Numbered from the stretch's first letter, positions 1 to 6,352 are shown. The stretch: DNA of 32,380 nt from Candidatus Omnitrophota bacterium (GCA_030691585.1 JAUYEC010000160.1:1-32380), one strand, 5' to 3'. Program-made: numbers and translations. The notes: generated by a model from the sequence alone, not told the origin.

Positions 1-549
1 CTCTATATCGTTCTTCTTAGCGAGTGTTCCGAACTCTTCCATCTTCGGCAGATCTTCCAGCGATTTCAAACCGAAATATTCCATAAACTGCCTTGTCGTG
101 CCGTAGACGAACGGCCTTCCCGCGACCTTTTTTCTTCCGGAGATACGTATAAGATTTTTTTCAAGCAGGCTCTTAATCACACCGTCGACATTGACGTTCC
201 TTAGCAGTTCGACTTCCAGCTTGGTCAGCGGCTGTTTGTAGGCGATGATCGCCAGGGTCTCGAGTGCTGGCTTTGATAAACTCTGCGCGTTGCGCTCTTT
301 GAATAATTTTTTTAAAAACGGTGAATATCCGGCAAAGGTCGCGATCTGAAAACCGCCGGCGATCTCAGCCAGGCGGATGCCGCGGCCGGATTGCTCATAA
401 TCTCTGCCTAATTCTTCAAGTATGGCGCGGATCTGCGTGGTATCGATACCATCCAGCACTTTCTTGATCTGCTCTAAGGTCAGCGGCTTTTCGCTGGCAA
501 AAAGAAGCGCCTCGATCACCGATCTGGCATTATCCTGCGGTATGTTCAT
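1..549 (-). CDS. scpB: ScpB, chromosome segregation/condensation protein B (3' end outside window)
   Basis: ScpB is the winged-helix (kite) subunit that dimerises and binds ScpA in the SMC-ScpAB condensin, which compacts and segregates the chromosome. The reading frame runs off the left window edge, so the C-terminus is missing. Visible family signatures are the start MNIPQDNARSVIEALLFASE, the mid-protein LSKPALETLAIIAYKQPLTK and the late GRPFVYGTTRQFMEYFGLKS followed by LEDLP. About 183 residues are present, close to full family length. The ATG at 549 overlaps the ruvA stop codon as ATGA, which suggests translational coupling. In many genomes ruvB follows ruvA; here scpB occupies that place. 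Identification is firm; only the exact C-terminus is unseen. Confidence 0.93.
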   Translation of the reverse strand, partial: MNIPQDNARSVIEALLFASEKPLTLEQIKKVLDGIDTTQIRAILEELGRDYEQSGRGIRLAEIAGGFQIATFAGYSPFLKKLFKERNAQSLSKPALETLAIIAYKQPLTKLEVELLRNVNVDGVIKSLLEKNLIRISGRKKVAGRPFVYGTTRQFMEYFGLKSLEDLPKMEEFGTLAKKNDIE

Positions 550-1172
550 CTTATCTTCCTTTGCTTATAGACTGCGTTTAGTAATCCTTCCGTGGTTTCA
601 ATTTTTGGGTTCAAGTCCAACGCCTTCTTAATCATGTTCATCGCCTCGGCCTTTTTGTATTCCAACTGCGTCAGAACAGCCAGGGCTTCATCAACGATAT
701 CTTTGAATTCAACCGGAGTGCCTGAAATCTTGCGGTCCTGGATCAAGCCGAATTTACCCACCTTGTTCTGCAGCTTTGCTACGATCTCTTTGGCGCGCTG
801 TTCTCCTATGCCGGGAAGCGAACGCAAAAACGCGGTATCCGCCTCGTCTATGGCCTGGGCGATCAGCGATATCGGCTTATTCAGGGCCTTGAGCGCGGCG
901 CGCGGCCCTATGCCGGAAACAGTGATGAATATTTCAAAGAAATCCTTTTCAATTTTATTTAAGAAACCGATAAGCACCGGAATACTCTTGGTCTGATCAA
1001 CCTGGTGGTAATGAAAAGTGATCAGGCTGATTGAGCCATCCTGGCCTATGCTCTCATCCACGCGCTGCATCACGGTCGTGGGGATAAGCACCTCGTAACA
1101 CATACCGTTTAAGTCAAGGCCAAGGTGATTGTCGCCCCTGTCCACGATTTTTCCGCAAATGCGTGAGATCAT
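546..1172 (-). CDS. ruvA: RuvA, Holliday junction branch-migration DNA-binding subunit
   Basis: RuvA tetramers bind four-way DNA junctions and load the RuvB helicase for branch migration during recombinational repair. The 208-residue length is typical. It opens with the OB-fold signature MISRICGKIVDRGDNHLGLD, has tandem helix-hairpin-helix motifs around VSGIGPRAALKAL and SLPGIGEQRAKEIVAKL, and ends with the three-helix domain III that contacts RuvB (EALAVLTQLEYKKAEAM). Its ATG overlaps the ruvC stop as ATGA, and its own stop overlaps the scpB start as ATGA, so yebC-ruvC-ruvA-scpB looks like one coupled operon. ruvB is not in the visible part. Nothing looks damaged. Confidence 0.96.
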   Translation of the reverse strand: MISRICGKIVDRGDNHLGLDLNGMCYEVLIPTTVMQRVDESIGQDGSISLITFHYHQVDQTKSIPVLIGFLNKIEKDFFEIFITVSGIGPRAALKALNKPISLIAQAIDEADTAFLRSLPGIGEQRAKEIVAKLQNKVGKFGLIQDRKISGTPVEFKDIVDEALAVLTQLEYKKAEAMNMIKKALDLNPKIETTEGLLNAVYKQRKIR

Positions 1173-1750
1173 ACGGATAAGTCATTGCGAGGAGGCCGCA
1201 GGCCGACGAAGCAATCATGTTTTTGAGATTGCTTCGCTCCCTTCGGTCGCTCGCAATGACGGTTTTCGAAGCGTGTCGCTTTCATAATATAGCTGTGGGC
1301 AATGGCCAGAGCCAATGCGTCGGTCACGTCGTTATAACGGGGTAACTGCTCAAGCCCAAGCAATCCTGCCACCATCCGCTGGACCTGGGCCTTAGAGGCA
1401 AGCCCATTGCCGACGATCGCCTTCTTGACTCTGGTCGCCCCGTATTCTATCAACGGAACTTTTTCTCTGGCACTTGCCAGGCATATTACTCCGCGGGCCT
1501 GGCCCAAAATATACGAAGTAACCGGGTGCCGGTAATGGCTGTAGATCTTTTCCAACACCAGACAAGCCGGCTTTGTATCAATGATCAATTTGCTTATACC
1601 ACGGTATATCTTATCCAGCCGCTGCTCAACTGCCTCATCGGCGGAAGTCTTGATGATCCCGGCCTCCACCAATGTTATCGCGTTATTGCGCACCTGGATG
1701 GCTCCGTAGCCGGTGATCACCAGCGCCGGGTCTATTCCAAGTATGACCAT
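1169..1750 (-). CDS. ruvC: RuvC, Holliday junction endonuclease, with a repeat-encoded C-terminal tail
   Basis: RuvC resolves Holliday junctions by paired metal-dependent nicks. The acidic catalytic residues appear in GIDPALVITGYG, in VLEKIYSHYRHP and in NDVTDALALAIAHSY near residue 145. The conserved LGQARGVI motif is also present. The normal RuvC fold ends near residue 160. The last roughly 30 residues (HCERPKGAKQSQ to RPPRNDLSV) are the translation of a genomic palindromic repeat at 1181-1260 that entered the 3' end of the gene in frame. The stop still overlaps the ruvA ATG (ATGA), so coupling has been kept or rebuilt. The ATG at 1750 lies 3 bases after yebC. The tail lies outside the catalytic core and is probably tolerated rather than functional. 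Confidence 0.95.
   Translation of the reverse strand: MVILGIDPALVITGYGAIQVRNNAITLVEAGIIKTSADEAVEQRLDKIYRGISKLIIDTKPACLVLEKIYSHYRHPVTSYILGQARGVICLASAREKVPLIEYGATRVKKAIVGNGLASKAQVQRMVAGLLGLEQLPRYNDVTDALALAIAHSYIMKATRFENRHCERPKGAKQSQKHDCFVGLRPPRNDLSV
1181..1260. repeat. Palindromic repeat (GTCATTGCGAG family), copy 1, inside ruvC
   Basis: An 80-base imperfect palindrome opens with GTCATTGCGAGGAGG and closes with GGTCGCTCGCAATGAC, with inner arms GAAGCAATC and GATTGCTTC. It lies wholly inside the ruvC reading frame. A related copy lies at 16784-16876. This is a REP/RPE-like interspersed palindrome of a type seen in many bacterial genomes. Confidence 0.85.
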
Positions 1751-1753
1751 TTT

Positions 1754-2518
1754 TTATTCCGAGTCAGACTCGGCTGCTATTTGGTCCATTATTTCGTCGG
1801 GTATGTCAAAGTTGGCATAGACCTGCTCGACGTCATCGTGCTCTTCCAATGCCTCGATCATGCTCAAAAGCTGTTTGGCTTCGTTACCGGCGAGCTTAAT
1901 CGTAGAAGACGGCACCATGGTCAACTCCGCGTCCAGGCACTTGATACCCTTGCCGTCAATGGCCTGTTTTACTTTGTCAAAATCCGCGGGAGCGGTGAAG
2001 ATCTCGTAATTTTTTTCATCGGATTTAAAATCTTCGGCGCCGGCGTCCAGGGCGATGGTCATCAATTCATCCTCTTTGGCCTGACTTTTTTCAATGAGAA
2101 AATAACCTTTTTTGTTAAACATCCAGCTTACCGAACCAGCCCCGGCCATATTCCCGCCTTTTTTGGACATGATATTGCGGATTTCCGCGGTAGTGCGGTT
2201 TTTATTGTCGGTCAGAGTCTCAATAAGGATGGCAACCCCTCCGGTGCCATAGGCCTCAAACATGGCTTCCTCGTAAATTATACCGGGGATCTCTCCTGTT
2301 CCACGCTTGATCGCCATTTTAACGTTATCCGAAGGCATATTCGCTTCACGCGCCTTGGCAATGACCGCGCGCAGTTTTGGATTAGTATCCGGATTACCGC
2401 CGCCTTCGCGGGCGATGATAACTAACTCCTTGATCAATCTTGTGAAGGTGGCTCCTCTTTTGGCATCCGCCACCATTTTTTTGCCTTTATTCGTCTTCCA
2501 TTTAGAATGGCCTGACAT
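1754..2518 (-). CDS. yebC: YebC/PmpR/TACO1-family protein
   Basis: This is a 254-residue member of the YebC/TACO1 family. Members were annotated as transcriptional regulators, and more recent work supports a role in ribosome translation of difficult (proline-rich) stretches. The start MSGHSKWKTNKGKKMVADAK is diagnostic, followed by FTRLIKELVIIAREGGGNPD, GTGGVAILIETLTDNKNRT and the C-terminal LEEHDDVEQVYANFDIP. The ATG at 2518 has a strong Shine-Dalgarno sequence (GGAGGAA, 3 bases away). It is the first gene of the yebC-ruvC-ruvA-scpB run, a common order. The upstream spacer carries a palindromic repeat at 2550-2578 and then the RNase P RNA. Confidence 0.96.
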   Translation of the reverse strand: MSGHSKWKTNKGKKMVADAKRGATFTRLIKELVIIAREGGGNPDTNPKLRAVIAKAREANMPSDNVKMAIKRGTGEIPGIIYEEAMFEAYGTGGVAILIETLTDNKNRTTAEIRNIMSKKGGNMAGAGSVSWMFNKKGYFLIEKSQAKEDELMTIALDAGAEDFKSDEKNYEIFTAPADFDKVKQAIDGKGIKCLDAELTMVPSSTIKLAGNEAKQLLSMIEALEEHDDVEQVYANFDIPDEIMDQIAAESDSE

Positions 2519-2549
2519 AGTTCCTCCGTGTGATTGCGATACAGGTTAT

Positions 2550-2578
2550 GTAGGGACAGGTTTCAAACCTGTCCCTAC
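2550..2578. repeat. 29-base palindromic repeat, copy 1 (between rnpB and yebC)
   Basis: A perfect palindrome with 14-base arms (GTAGGGACAGGTTT and its complement) around one central base. An identical copy lies at 3105-3133 on the other side of the RNase P RNA gene. It can form a stable hairpin in RNA on either strand. It has no U-tract in the yebC direction, so a terminator role is uncertain. Confidence 0.9.
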
Positions 2579-2600
2579 CAAACATTATTACAATTAATAC

Positions 2601-3095
2601 AGGAACAGGCAGAATAAGCCGGGTTCTGTCTCGGTTGCGAATAACCGCTACCTAAAGCAGCCATTTCTCTCGACCCCTGTATTACTACAGGGGCTCTAGC
2701 AGTCGACCCTCCCGTCCATCCTTGTTTCCAAGGATTTAAAGTGGACCACTTTTATCCCTACCTTTAGGGTAGGATGGCCGGGACTATTGGACCTTGCTCC
2801 GCGTAGAGATTGCCGCGTTTCACCCCTCGACTCGCGTCGCTCGCTCGGGGTTTTACCCCCGCTCGAGGAAGTACCGAATCAAGGACTCGTCTCTGTGGCT
2901 CTCCCGACGACCTCGCTTTCGCTCGGTGTCGGGATCCCGACTTCCGACGCTCACTTTCGTTCGGTCGGAACGTCGGGATGGATCCTATTGCAGTGCAAGC
3001 ACCACAACGATGGGCGTTACCCATTACGCTGTCCTCTGGAGCCCGGACTTTCCTCTCCGACGATACGTCGAAGCAGCTGCCTTCTGCCTGTCCCG
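2601..3095 (-). ncRNA. rnpB: RNase P RNA (bacterial class A), enlarged
   Basis: The catalytic RNA of RNase P, which cuts 5' leaders from precursor tRNAs. On the minus strand the 5' conserved core GAGGAAAGTCCGGGCTCC appears, followed by AGGACAGCGTAATGGGTAAC. The universally conserved 3' part ACAGAACCCGGCTTAT is also present. The ends pair as helix P1 (GGACAGGCAGAA with TTCTGCCTGTTCC). The gene spans about 495 bases, longer than the usual 350-400. The extra length lies in GC-rich hairpins such as CCCGAC..GTCGGG with a nested TCCGAC..GTCGGA, and CCTCGA..TCGAGG enclosing CGGGG..CCCCG. Open frames across this stretch are incidental. Exact ends are set by P1 and may be off by a few bases. Confidence 0.93.
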
Positions 3096-3104
3096 TAACT
3101 TTCT

Positions 3105-3133
3105 GTAGGGACAGGTTTCAAACCTGTCCCTAC
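3105..3133. repeat. 29-base palindromic repeat, copy 2 (between the RNase H gene and rnpB)
   Basis: Identical to the palindrome at 2550-2578. Its first bases provide the TAG stop codon of the RNase H gene (AGA AAG TAG). It therefore touches that reading frame and lies about 10 bases upstream of the RNase P RNA 5' end. Confidence 0.9.
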
Positions 3134-3546
3134 TTTCTAGCCTTTGCTTCCTTTACAGCCCTGGTTGCCAACTTATCGGCGCCGATGTTCTGTTCGCGCG
3201 GAATGTGCCTGATCGAAACTTCCCCGATGGCCGACATCAAATGCAGGGCCTGATTATACAAAACGGAAATATCCGGATTTCGGACTTTATAGATTTTTTT
3301 TATCTGGCGATAAAGAAGTTCGCTGTCAGTGCTGATCGCAATTGAGCCGGCCTTTAAGATCAAGGCCTCCTGCAGAGCATAGATCAAAGCGGTGTATTCG
3401 GCAATATTATTGGTCGCCCGGCCGATATATTCGGAAATATTTTTGATGACGCGGCCGTCGGAACAGATCACTACGCCCACGCCTGCCGGGCCCGGGTTGC
3501 CGCTGGAGGCCCCGTCAATATAAGCCTCAAGCCTGGCTGTCGACAT
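3130..3546 (-). CDS. RNase HI-type ribonuclease (RNase H domain protein)
   Basis: A 138-residue single-domain RNase H fold protein, expected to cut RNA in RNA-DNA hybrids. The acidic active-site residues are visible in order: Asp in LEAYIDGASSGNPGPAG, Glu in NNIAEYTALIYAL, Asp in AISTDSELLYRQI and a final Asp in REQNIGADKLA. It resembles the short RNase HI/reverse-transcriptase-like family common in Gram-positives and candidate phyla more than E. coli RnhA. I chose the ATG at 3546 because the family starts there (MSTARLEAYIDG). An ATG at 3588 would add 14 residues lying entirely over the upstream zinc-ribbon gene. Neither has a strong ribosome site, so coupling to the upstream gene (20-base overlap) is likely. 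The stop is supplied by a palindromic repeat. Confidence 0.88.
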   Translation of the reverse strand: MSTARLEAYIDGASSGNPGPAGVGVVICSDGRVIKNISEYIGRATNNIAEYTALIYALQEALILKAGSIAISTDSELLYRQIKKIYKVRNPDISVLYNQALHLMSAIGEVSIRHIPREQNIGADKLATRAVKEAKARK

Positions 3547-4252
3547 ACAATATCCGGTTACAGACCTCGCAGGTAATAATGTGTTCATACATCTTTATCA
3601 GGTTGATTGTCTGCGGCGGAACGTGCATATTACAACCCTTACAGGAATCATCTTTAACAACCGCGATAGCCAGGCCGTCGCGGCTGGAGAGGATCTTTTC
3701 ATACTGGAACAATATCTTGGGACTAATGCCGACGCTAGCCTGGTTCCTCTGCGCCTCAAGAACACTCAAGCGTTCATCTATCTCTTTTATCCTGGCTTCT
3801 ATTTTATTCTTCTGCCCGGCAAATACTTTTTCTTCTTCTTTGAGCCTGGCCTTTTCCGCTTCCGTCTCCGCCTTGATCTTATCGCCTTCCTCAAAAAGCC
3901 CGAGGATCTTGTCTTCTATAACCGAGGCGTCGGCCTTGCCGTCCTGGATCTGTTTGAGCATTGTCTGGTATTCATTGTTGGTCTTGAGCGAATAAAGCTG
4001 GCTCTGCAGTTTTTTGTTGGCTTCTTCTTTGGTGCCTAATTCCAGTTCTTTTTCTTTTCTTTGTTTTTGCGCGTCCAGCAATTTCTTTTCCAGCGCTGCC
4101 AGGCTCTGCTTCTTTTCCTCAAAAGCCGCGTCTATGGCTTGGATCTCCTGCGGTAAAGCGTACTTTTCGGCTTTTAAGACATAGATCTCGCTGTCTATTG
4201 CCTGAAGACCTATCAGGCTGGTTAACTGTGATTTCAAATCGATAGTTTCCAA
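3527..4252 (-). CDS. C4-type zinc-ribbon coiled-coil protein (CT398-like)
   Basis: A 241-residue protein with a long antiparallel coiled coil (residues about 15-175, rich in Glu and Lys, for example AALEKKLLDAQKQRKEKELE) and a C-terminal zinc ribbon with two Cys pairs (CKGCNMHVPPQ and CEVCNRILY). This is the architecture of the Chlamydia CT398/zf-RING_7 family. Its molecular role is not settled, though links to secretion and sigma-54 proteins have been proposed in Chlamydia. The start is a TTG at 4252, preceded by a perfect AAGGAG Shine-Dalgarno at 7 bases. No ATG fits the coiled-coil start. It overlaps the RNase H gene by 20 bases, and the pair is probably one transcript. Confidence 0.85.
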   Translation of the reverse strand: METIDLKSQLTSLIGLQAIDSEIYVLKAEKYALPQEIQAIDAAFEEKKQSLAALEKKLLDAQKQRKEKELELGTKEEANKKLQSQLYSLKTNNEYQTMLKQIQDGKADASVIEDKILGLFEEGDKIKAETEAEKARLKEEEKVFAGQKNKIEARIKEIDERLSVLEAQRNQASVGISPKILFQYEKILSSRDGLAIAVVKDDSCKGCNMHVPPQTINLIKMYEHIITCEVCNRILYVDSQA

Positions 4253-4273
4253 ATATAACTCCTTCTAGAAAAA

Positions 4274-4335
4274 TGGGCATTAGAGGACTTGGACCTCTGA
4301 CCTCTACAATGTGAATGTAGCGTCCTCCTTCGCCC
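4274..4335 (-). pseudogene. tRNA-Val(CAC)-like remnant lacking a D-arm
   Basis: On the minus strand the anticodon arm (CTACA TTCACAT TGTAG) is identical to the intact tRNA-Val at 4459-4532. An intact T-arm (AGAGG TCCAAGT CCTCT) and an AATGCCC plus A acceptor end follow. The 5' side starts GGGCGAA, which pairs at only five of seven acceptor positions (one of them G-U). Eight bases (GGAGGACG) replace the whole D-arm. It is best read as a decayed duplicate of tRNA-Val. A functional D-arm-less tRNA would be exceptional in bacteria. Confidence 0.7.
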
Positions 4336-4375
4336 TGGAACGATAAGAAAAATGATAATTACGGGCTTCGGAGGA

Positions 4376-4429
4376 CCCTGCGAAGCTCCAACGGAATTTT
4401 TTATACCATTTCTTTGGAGCGTAGCAGGG
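4376..4429. repeat. Imperfect inverted repeat between tRNA-Val copies
   Basis: The arms CCCTGCGAAGCTCCAA (4376-4391) and TTGGAGCGTAGCAGGG (4414-4429) pair at 14 of 16 positions around a 22-base AT-rich loop. It lies between the tRNA-Val remnant and the intact tRNA-Val. No U-tract follows on either strand, so I list it as a palindromic element rather than a terminator. Confidence 0.6.
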
Positions 4430-4458
4430 CTCTAACCCTCACTACCAGTATTATCAAA

Positions 4459-4532
4459 TGGGCGCAATAGGACTTGAACCTATGACCTCTACAATGTGAA
4501 TGTAGCGCTCTAACCAGCTGAGCTATGCGCCC
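4459..4532 (-). tRNA. tRNA-Val (anticodon CAC)
   Basis: A full cloverleaf on the minus strand, 74 bases. Acceptor GGGCGCA pairs with TGCGCCC. The D-arm is AGCTCAGCTGGTTAGAGC. The anticodon stem CTACA/TGTAG has loop TTCACAT, giving anticodon CAC. The T-arm is ATAGG TTCAAGT CCTAT and the discriminator is A. The CCA end is not encoded. It decodes GUG. Confidence 0.95.
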
Positions 4533-4538
4533 GACACC

Positions 4539-4570
4539 TGGGCCCACAGGGACTCGAACCCCCGACCAGT
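4539..4570 (-). pseudogene. 3' fragment of a tRNA gene (T-arm and acceptor only)
   Basis: A 32-base stretch matching the 3' end (T-arm, 3' acceptor strand, discriminator) of tRNA-Ile2 at 4707-4739. The first 24 bases are identical. Beyond the variable loop the sequence changes to a hairpin-rich repeat, so no D-arm or anticodon arm exists. Its position on the 3' side of the intact tRNA is where a displaced 3' end is left after tRNA-targeted integration. It could be an old attachment-site remnant or a simple tandem duplication. Confidence 0.6.
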
Positions 4571-4690
4571 CGCTCCTGCGTCGCTTGCCAAAGGGGCTCT
4601 GCCCCTATGGCGCTCGGCCGAAACTTCGGCCTCGCTGTTACCCCGAACCCGCGGGGAAAGTTTTTCCCCGCACCCCTTTTTGGTCCGGGC
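4571..4690. repeat. GC-rich cluster of three hairpins between tRNA fragment and tRNA-Ile2
   Basis: Three successive palindromes are visible: AGGGGCTCTGCCCCT, GGCCGAAACTTCGGCC and GCGGGGAAAGTTTTTCCCCGC (split here as GCGGGGAAAG and TTTTCCCCGC arms). They fill the space between two direct repeats of a tRNA 3' end and are much richer in GC than the island on the other side of tRNA-Ile2. No gene is seen in this stretch. Confidence 0.6.
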
Positions 4691-4706
4691 GACGCGTTAT
4701 TTTATT

Positions 4707-4780
4707 TGGGCCCACAGGGACTCGAACCCCGGACCAAGTGATTATGAGTCACCTGCTCTGACCGACTGAGCTATGGGCCC
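4707..4780 (-). tRNA. tRNA-Ile2 (anticodon CAT, presumed lysidine-modified); tRNA-Met less likely
   Basis: A full cloverleaf of 74 bases without encoded CCA. Acceptor GGGCCCA pairs with TGGGCCC. The anticodon arm is GGTGA CTCATAA TCACT and the T-arm is CGGGG TTCGAGT CCCTG. The anticodon is CAT. The anticodon arm and its flanks (AGAGCAGG..GACTCATAATC..CTTGGTC) match bacterial tRNA-Ile2, read as AUA after TilS modification, better than elongator tRNA-Met. The integrase gene enters this tRNA from its 5' side and stops in the anticodon loop. Confidence 0.9.
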
Positions 4781-5914
4781 CGAATATCCAACCTCTCTAC
4801 TTTCAATAACTTCTGATAAACTCAAATTTAAGTTATTTTCAGGATTTACCATTTCCTGCATATTTCCTGCATATTTAGGCGTAGATTTTTGTAAGTTTTG
4901 CCCTAAAATATCAACTGCGCGCTTCTTATGATCCGGAGATAAGTGACTATATCTTAGCGTCATCTGTATTGATTTATGCCCAAGTAATTCCCGCACCGTA
5001 TTTAGATCAACTCCGCACATTACCAATTGCGATGCAAAGGTATGCCGCAAGTCGTGAAAATGAAAATTTATAATACCAGAATTTGTCAAGGCGGTCAAGA
5101 AGCTTTTCTTGATATCTCCGAACGGCTCACCAGTTGTATTGCAAAAAATATAAGGACTTTGAGGGTGCTTTCTCACCTTAATTAAGGTAGTCCTGACTTC
5201 CGAATTCATGGGTACTTCTCTTTTTTCGCCATTCTTTGTATCATGAAGATAAATTATATCCCGCCTAAAATCAAAATCATGCCATTTTAGTTTTAGTATT
5301 TCGCTTTTGCGCATACCTGTGTTGAGAGCGACTATTACGATCGGCTTCAGGTAATTATGACAATTGGCTAATAACGTCTCGATTTCTTCTTTTTCAAGAT
5401 AACGTAGACGTTGATTATTTTCCCTGAATAATTTTACCTGTTTGACAGGATTATCTTGCGCCATTTTCCATTCAATCGCACGGTTAAATAGAGATTTCAA
5501 ACAAGCCAAATCCCTATTTATCGTTGCAGGAGCTATGCTTTTATTTTTTTGAACCCTTTTGATTCTTTCCGATTTATACTTCTCGATATCTAAAGGGGTT
5601 ATTTCGTGCAAATGTTTCCCAGAAAAATATTTTTTCAAGTTATTTATCTTCTTCTCATCAGATGTTTTCCAAGTTTTATTATTCGGTTTACAATGAAACT
5701 CCAAATACTGATCAGCGAAATCTTCGAACTTTATCTTTTCTTCTTTTTTAACATCAAGATATCTATTCTCGGCAATTTCGGTTAATCTTTTGTGCAAAAC
5801 CTTCTCGGCCAATTTCTTATCTTTGCCGATAGTTTCGGTCTTCCTTCTGCCATTAACAGAATAAACAATATAATAGGTTGTTCCTTTTTTACCTTTATAT
5901 TCGTATACCGGCAT
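4742..5914 (-). CDS. Tyrosine recombinase/integrase, 3' end overlapping tRNA-Ile2
   Basis: A 390-residue site-specific recombinase that would integrate and excise the element. It has an N-terminal arm-type DNA-binding part (residues 1-55), a SAM-like core-binding domain (about 60-165) and a catalytic domain with Arg202 (NTGMRKSEILKLKW), a probable Lys227, His287-x-x-Arg290 (HDLRHTFAS), His313 (LLGHKS) and the nucleophile Tyr322 (TLRYSHL). All catalytic residues are present, so it looks functional. The ATG at 5914 is 2 bases after the repressor gene, implying one transcript. Residues 379-390 (GPIAQSVRAGDS) are translated from the 5' half of tRNA-Ile2, and the TAA stop is anticodon-loop sequence. 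AT-rich composition marks it as imported. Confidence 0.93.
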   Translation of the reverse strand: MPVYEYKGKKGTTYYIVYSVNGRRKTETIGKDKKLAEKVLHKRLTEIAENRYLDVKKEEKIKFEDFADQYLEFHCKPNNKTWKTSDEKKINNLKKYFSGKHLHEITPLDIEKYKSERIKRVQKNKSIAPATINRDLACLKSLFNRAIEWKMAQDNPVKQVKLFRENNQRLRYLEKEEIETLLANCHNYLKPIVIVALNTGMRKSEILKLKWHDFDFRRDIIYLHDTKNGEKREVPMNSEVRTTLIKVRKHPQSPYIFCNTTGEPFGDIKKSFLTALTNSGIINFHFHDLRHTFASQLVMCGVDLNTVRELLGHKSIQMTLRYSHLSPDHKKRAVDILGQNLQKSTPKYAGNMQEMVNPENNLNLSLSEVIESREVGYSGPIAQSVRAGDS

Positions 5915-5916
5915 AG

Positions 5917-6108
5917 CTATTTTCCATTTTTATTTTTATTATAAATTTCAAGCAATTTAGTTATTTCTTTTAAGGCTAATTTGGAGGGCCTAGAATGCCC
6001 TCTTTCCCATCTATTAACCGTACAGAAAGCAACTCCTATTTTTTCGGCAAATTCTTCTTGGGTTAATTTTAGTTTTTCGCGGATAACTCTTGTATCAATT
6101 TTTTCCAT
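5917..6108 (-). CDS. XRE-family helix-turn-helix repressor
   Basis: A 63-residue Cro/CI-type DNA-binding protein. Its helix-turn-helix is LTQEEFAEKIGVAFCTVNRW followed by ERGHSRPS, then a short helical tail. The frame is open further upstream (to 6144), but the ATG at 6108 is chosen. It starts the natural family N-terminus (MEKIDTRVIREKLK), and a consensus promoter ends only 7 bases before it, so upstream codons would not be transcribed. It probably represses its own promoter through the dyad at 6116-6135 and thereby controls the integrase 2 bases downstream. Confidence 0.88.
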   Translation of the reverse strand: MEKIDTRVIREKLKLTQEEFAEKIGVAFCTVNRWERGHSRPSKLALKEITKLLEIYNKNKNGK

Positions 6109-6144
6109 GGTTATGAATATAGCATACGCTATATTATATGTCAA
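6109..6144 (-). promoter_or_regulatory. Sigma-70 promoter with overlapping operator dyad, leaderless start
   Basis: On the minus strand a perfect -35 TTGACA (6139-6144), a 17-base spacer and -10 TATATT (6116-6121) lie 7 bases before the repressor ATG. A perfect 8-base dyad (AATATAGC, 4-base centre, GCTATATT) spans 6116-6135, across the -10 box and spacer. This is the expected layout for autorepression. The predicted transcript starts at or within a base or two of the ATG. Confidence 0.8.
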
Positions 6145-6163
6145 GGCTTTTAATTCTTAATTA

Positions 6164-6352
6164 TTAATAACTGTCAATGCTTTTAATTTCATCCTCTCTA
6201 AACCAAGCATCTATTTTTTCTTTGTCGAACCTAACTAGCCTGCTTTTTTTAATAAAAGGGACCTTTCTCTGACGGATCCATAAATAAATTGTAAAAACAC
6301 TTAGACCAGTGTAAGCTGATAATTCTTTTGGCGATAAATATCTTTTTTCCAT
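6164..6352 (-). CDS. Excisionase-like MerR/HTH_17 DNA-binding protein
   Basis: A 62-residue winged-helix protein of the excisionase (HTH_17/AlpA) group. The sequence YLSPKELSAYTGLSVFTIYL with WIRQRKVPFIKKSRLVRFDK is the typical recognition-helix and wing layout, ending in the IDAWF helix. Such proteins bend DNA at the attachment site to steer the integrase towards excision, or act as small activators. It lies just upstream of the repressor-integrase pair on the same strand. No Shine-Dalgarno sequence is visible before its ATG. Confidence 0.82.
   Translation of the reverse strand: MEKRYLSPKELSAYTGLSVFTIYLWIRQRKVPFIKKSRLVRFDKEKIDAWFREDEIKSIDSY

Noticed and set aside
2764..3253. Several overlapping open frames on both strands
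   Set aside because: They lie over the RNase P RNA gene and its flanking palindrome; codon content is repeat-like and no family is recognisable.
4707..4780. Elongator or initiator tRNA-Met for the CAT-anticodon gene
   Set aside because: The anticodon arm and neighbouring bases match tRNA-Ile2 better; initiator hallmarks (unpaired 1-72, GGG/CCC anticodon stem) are absent.
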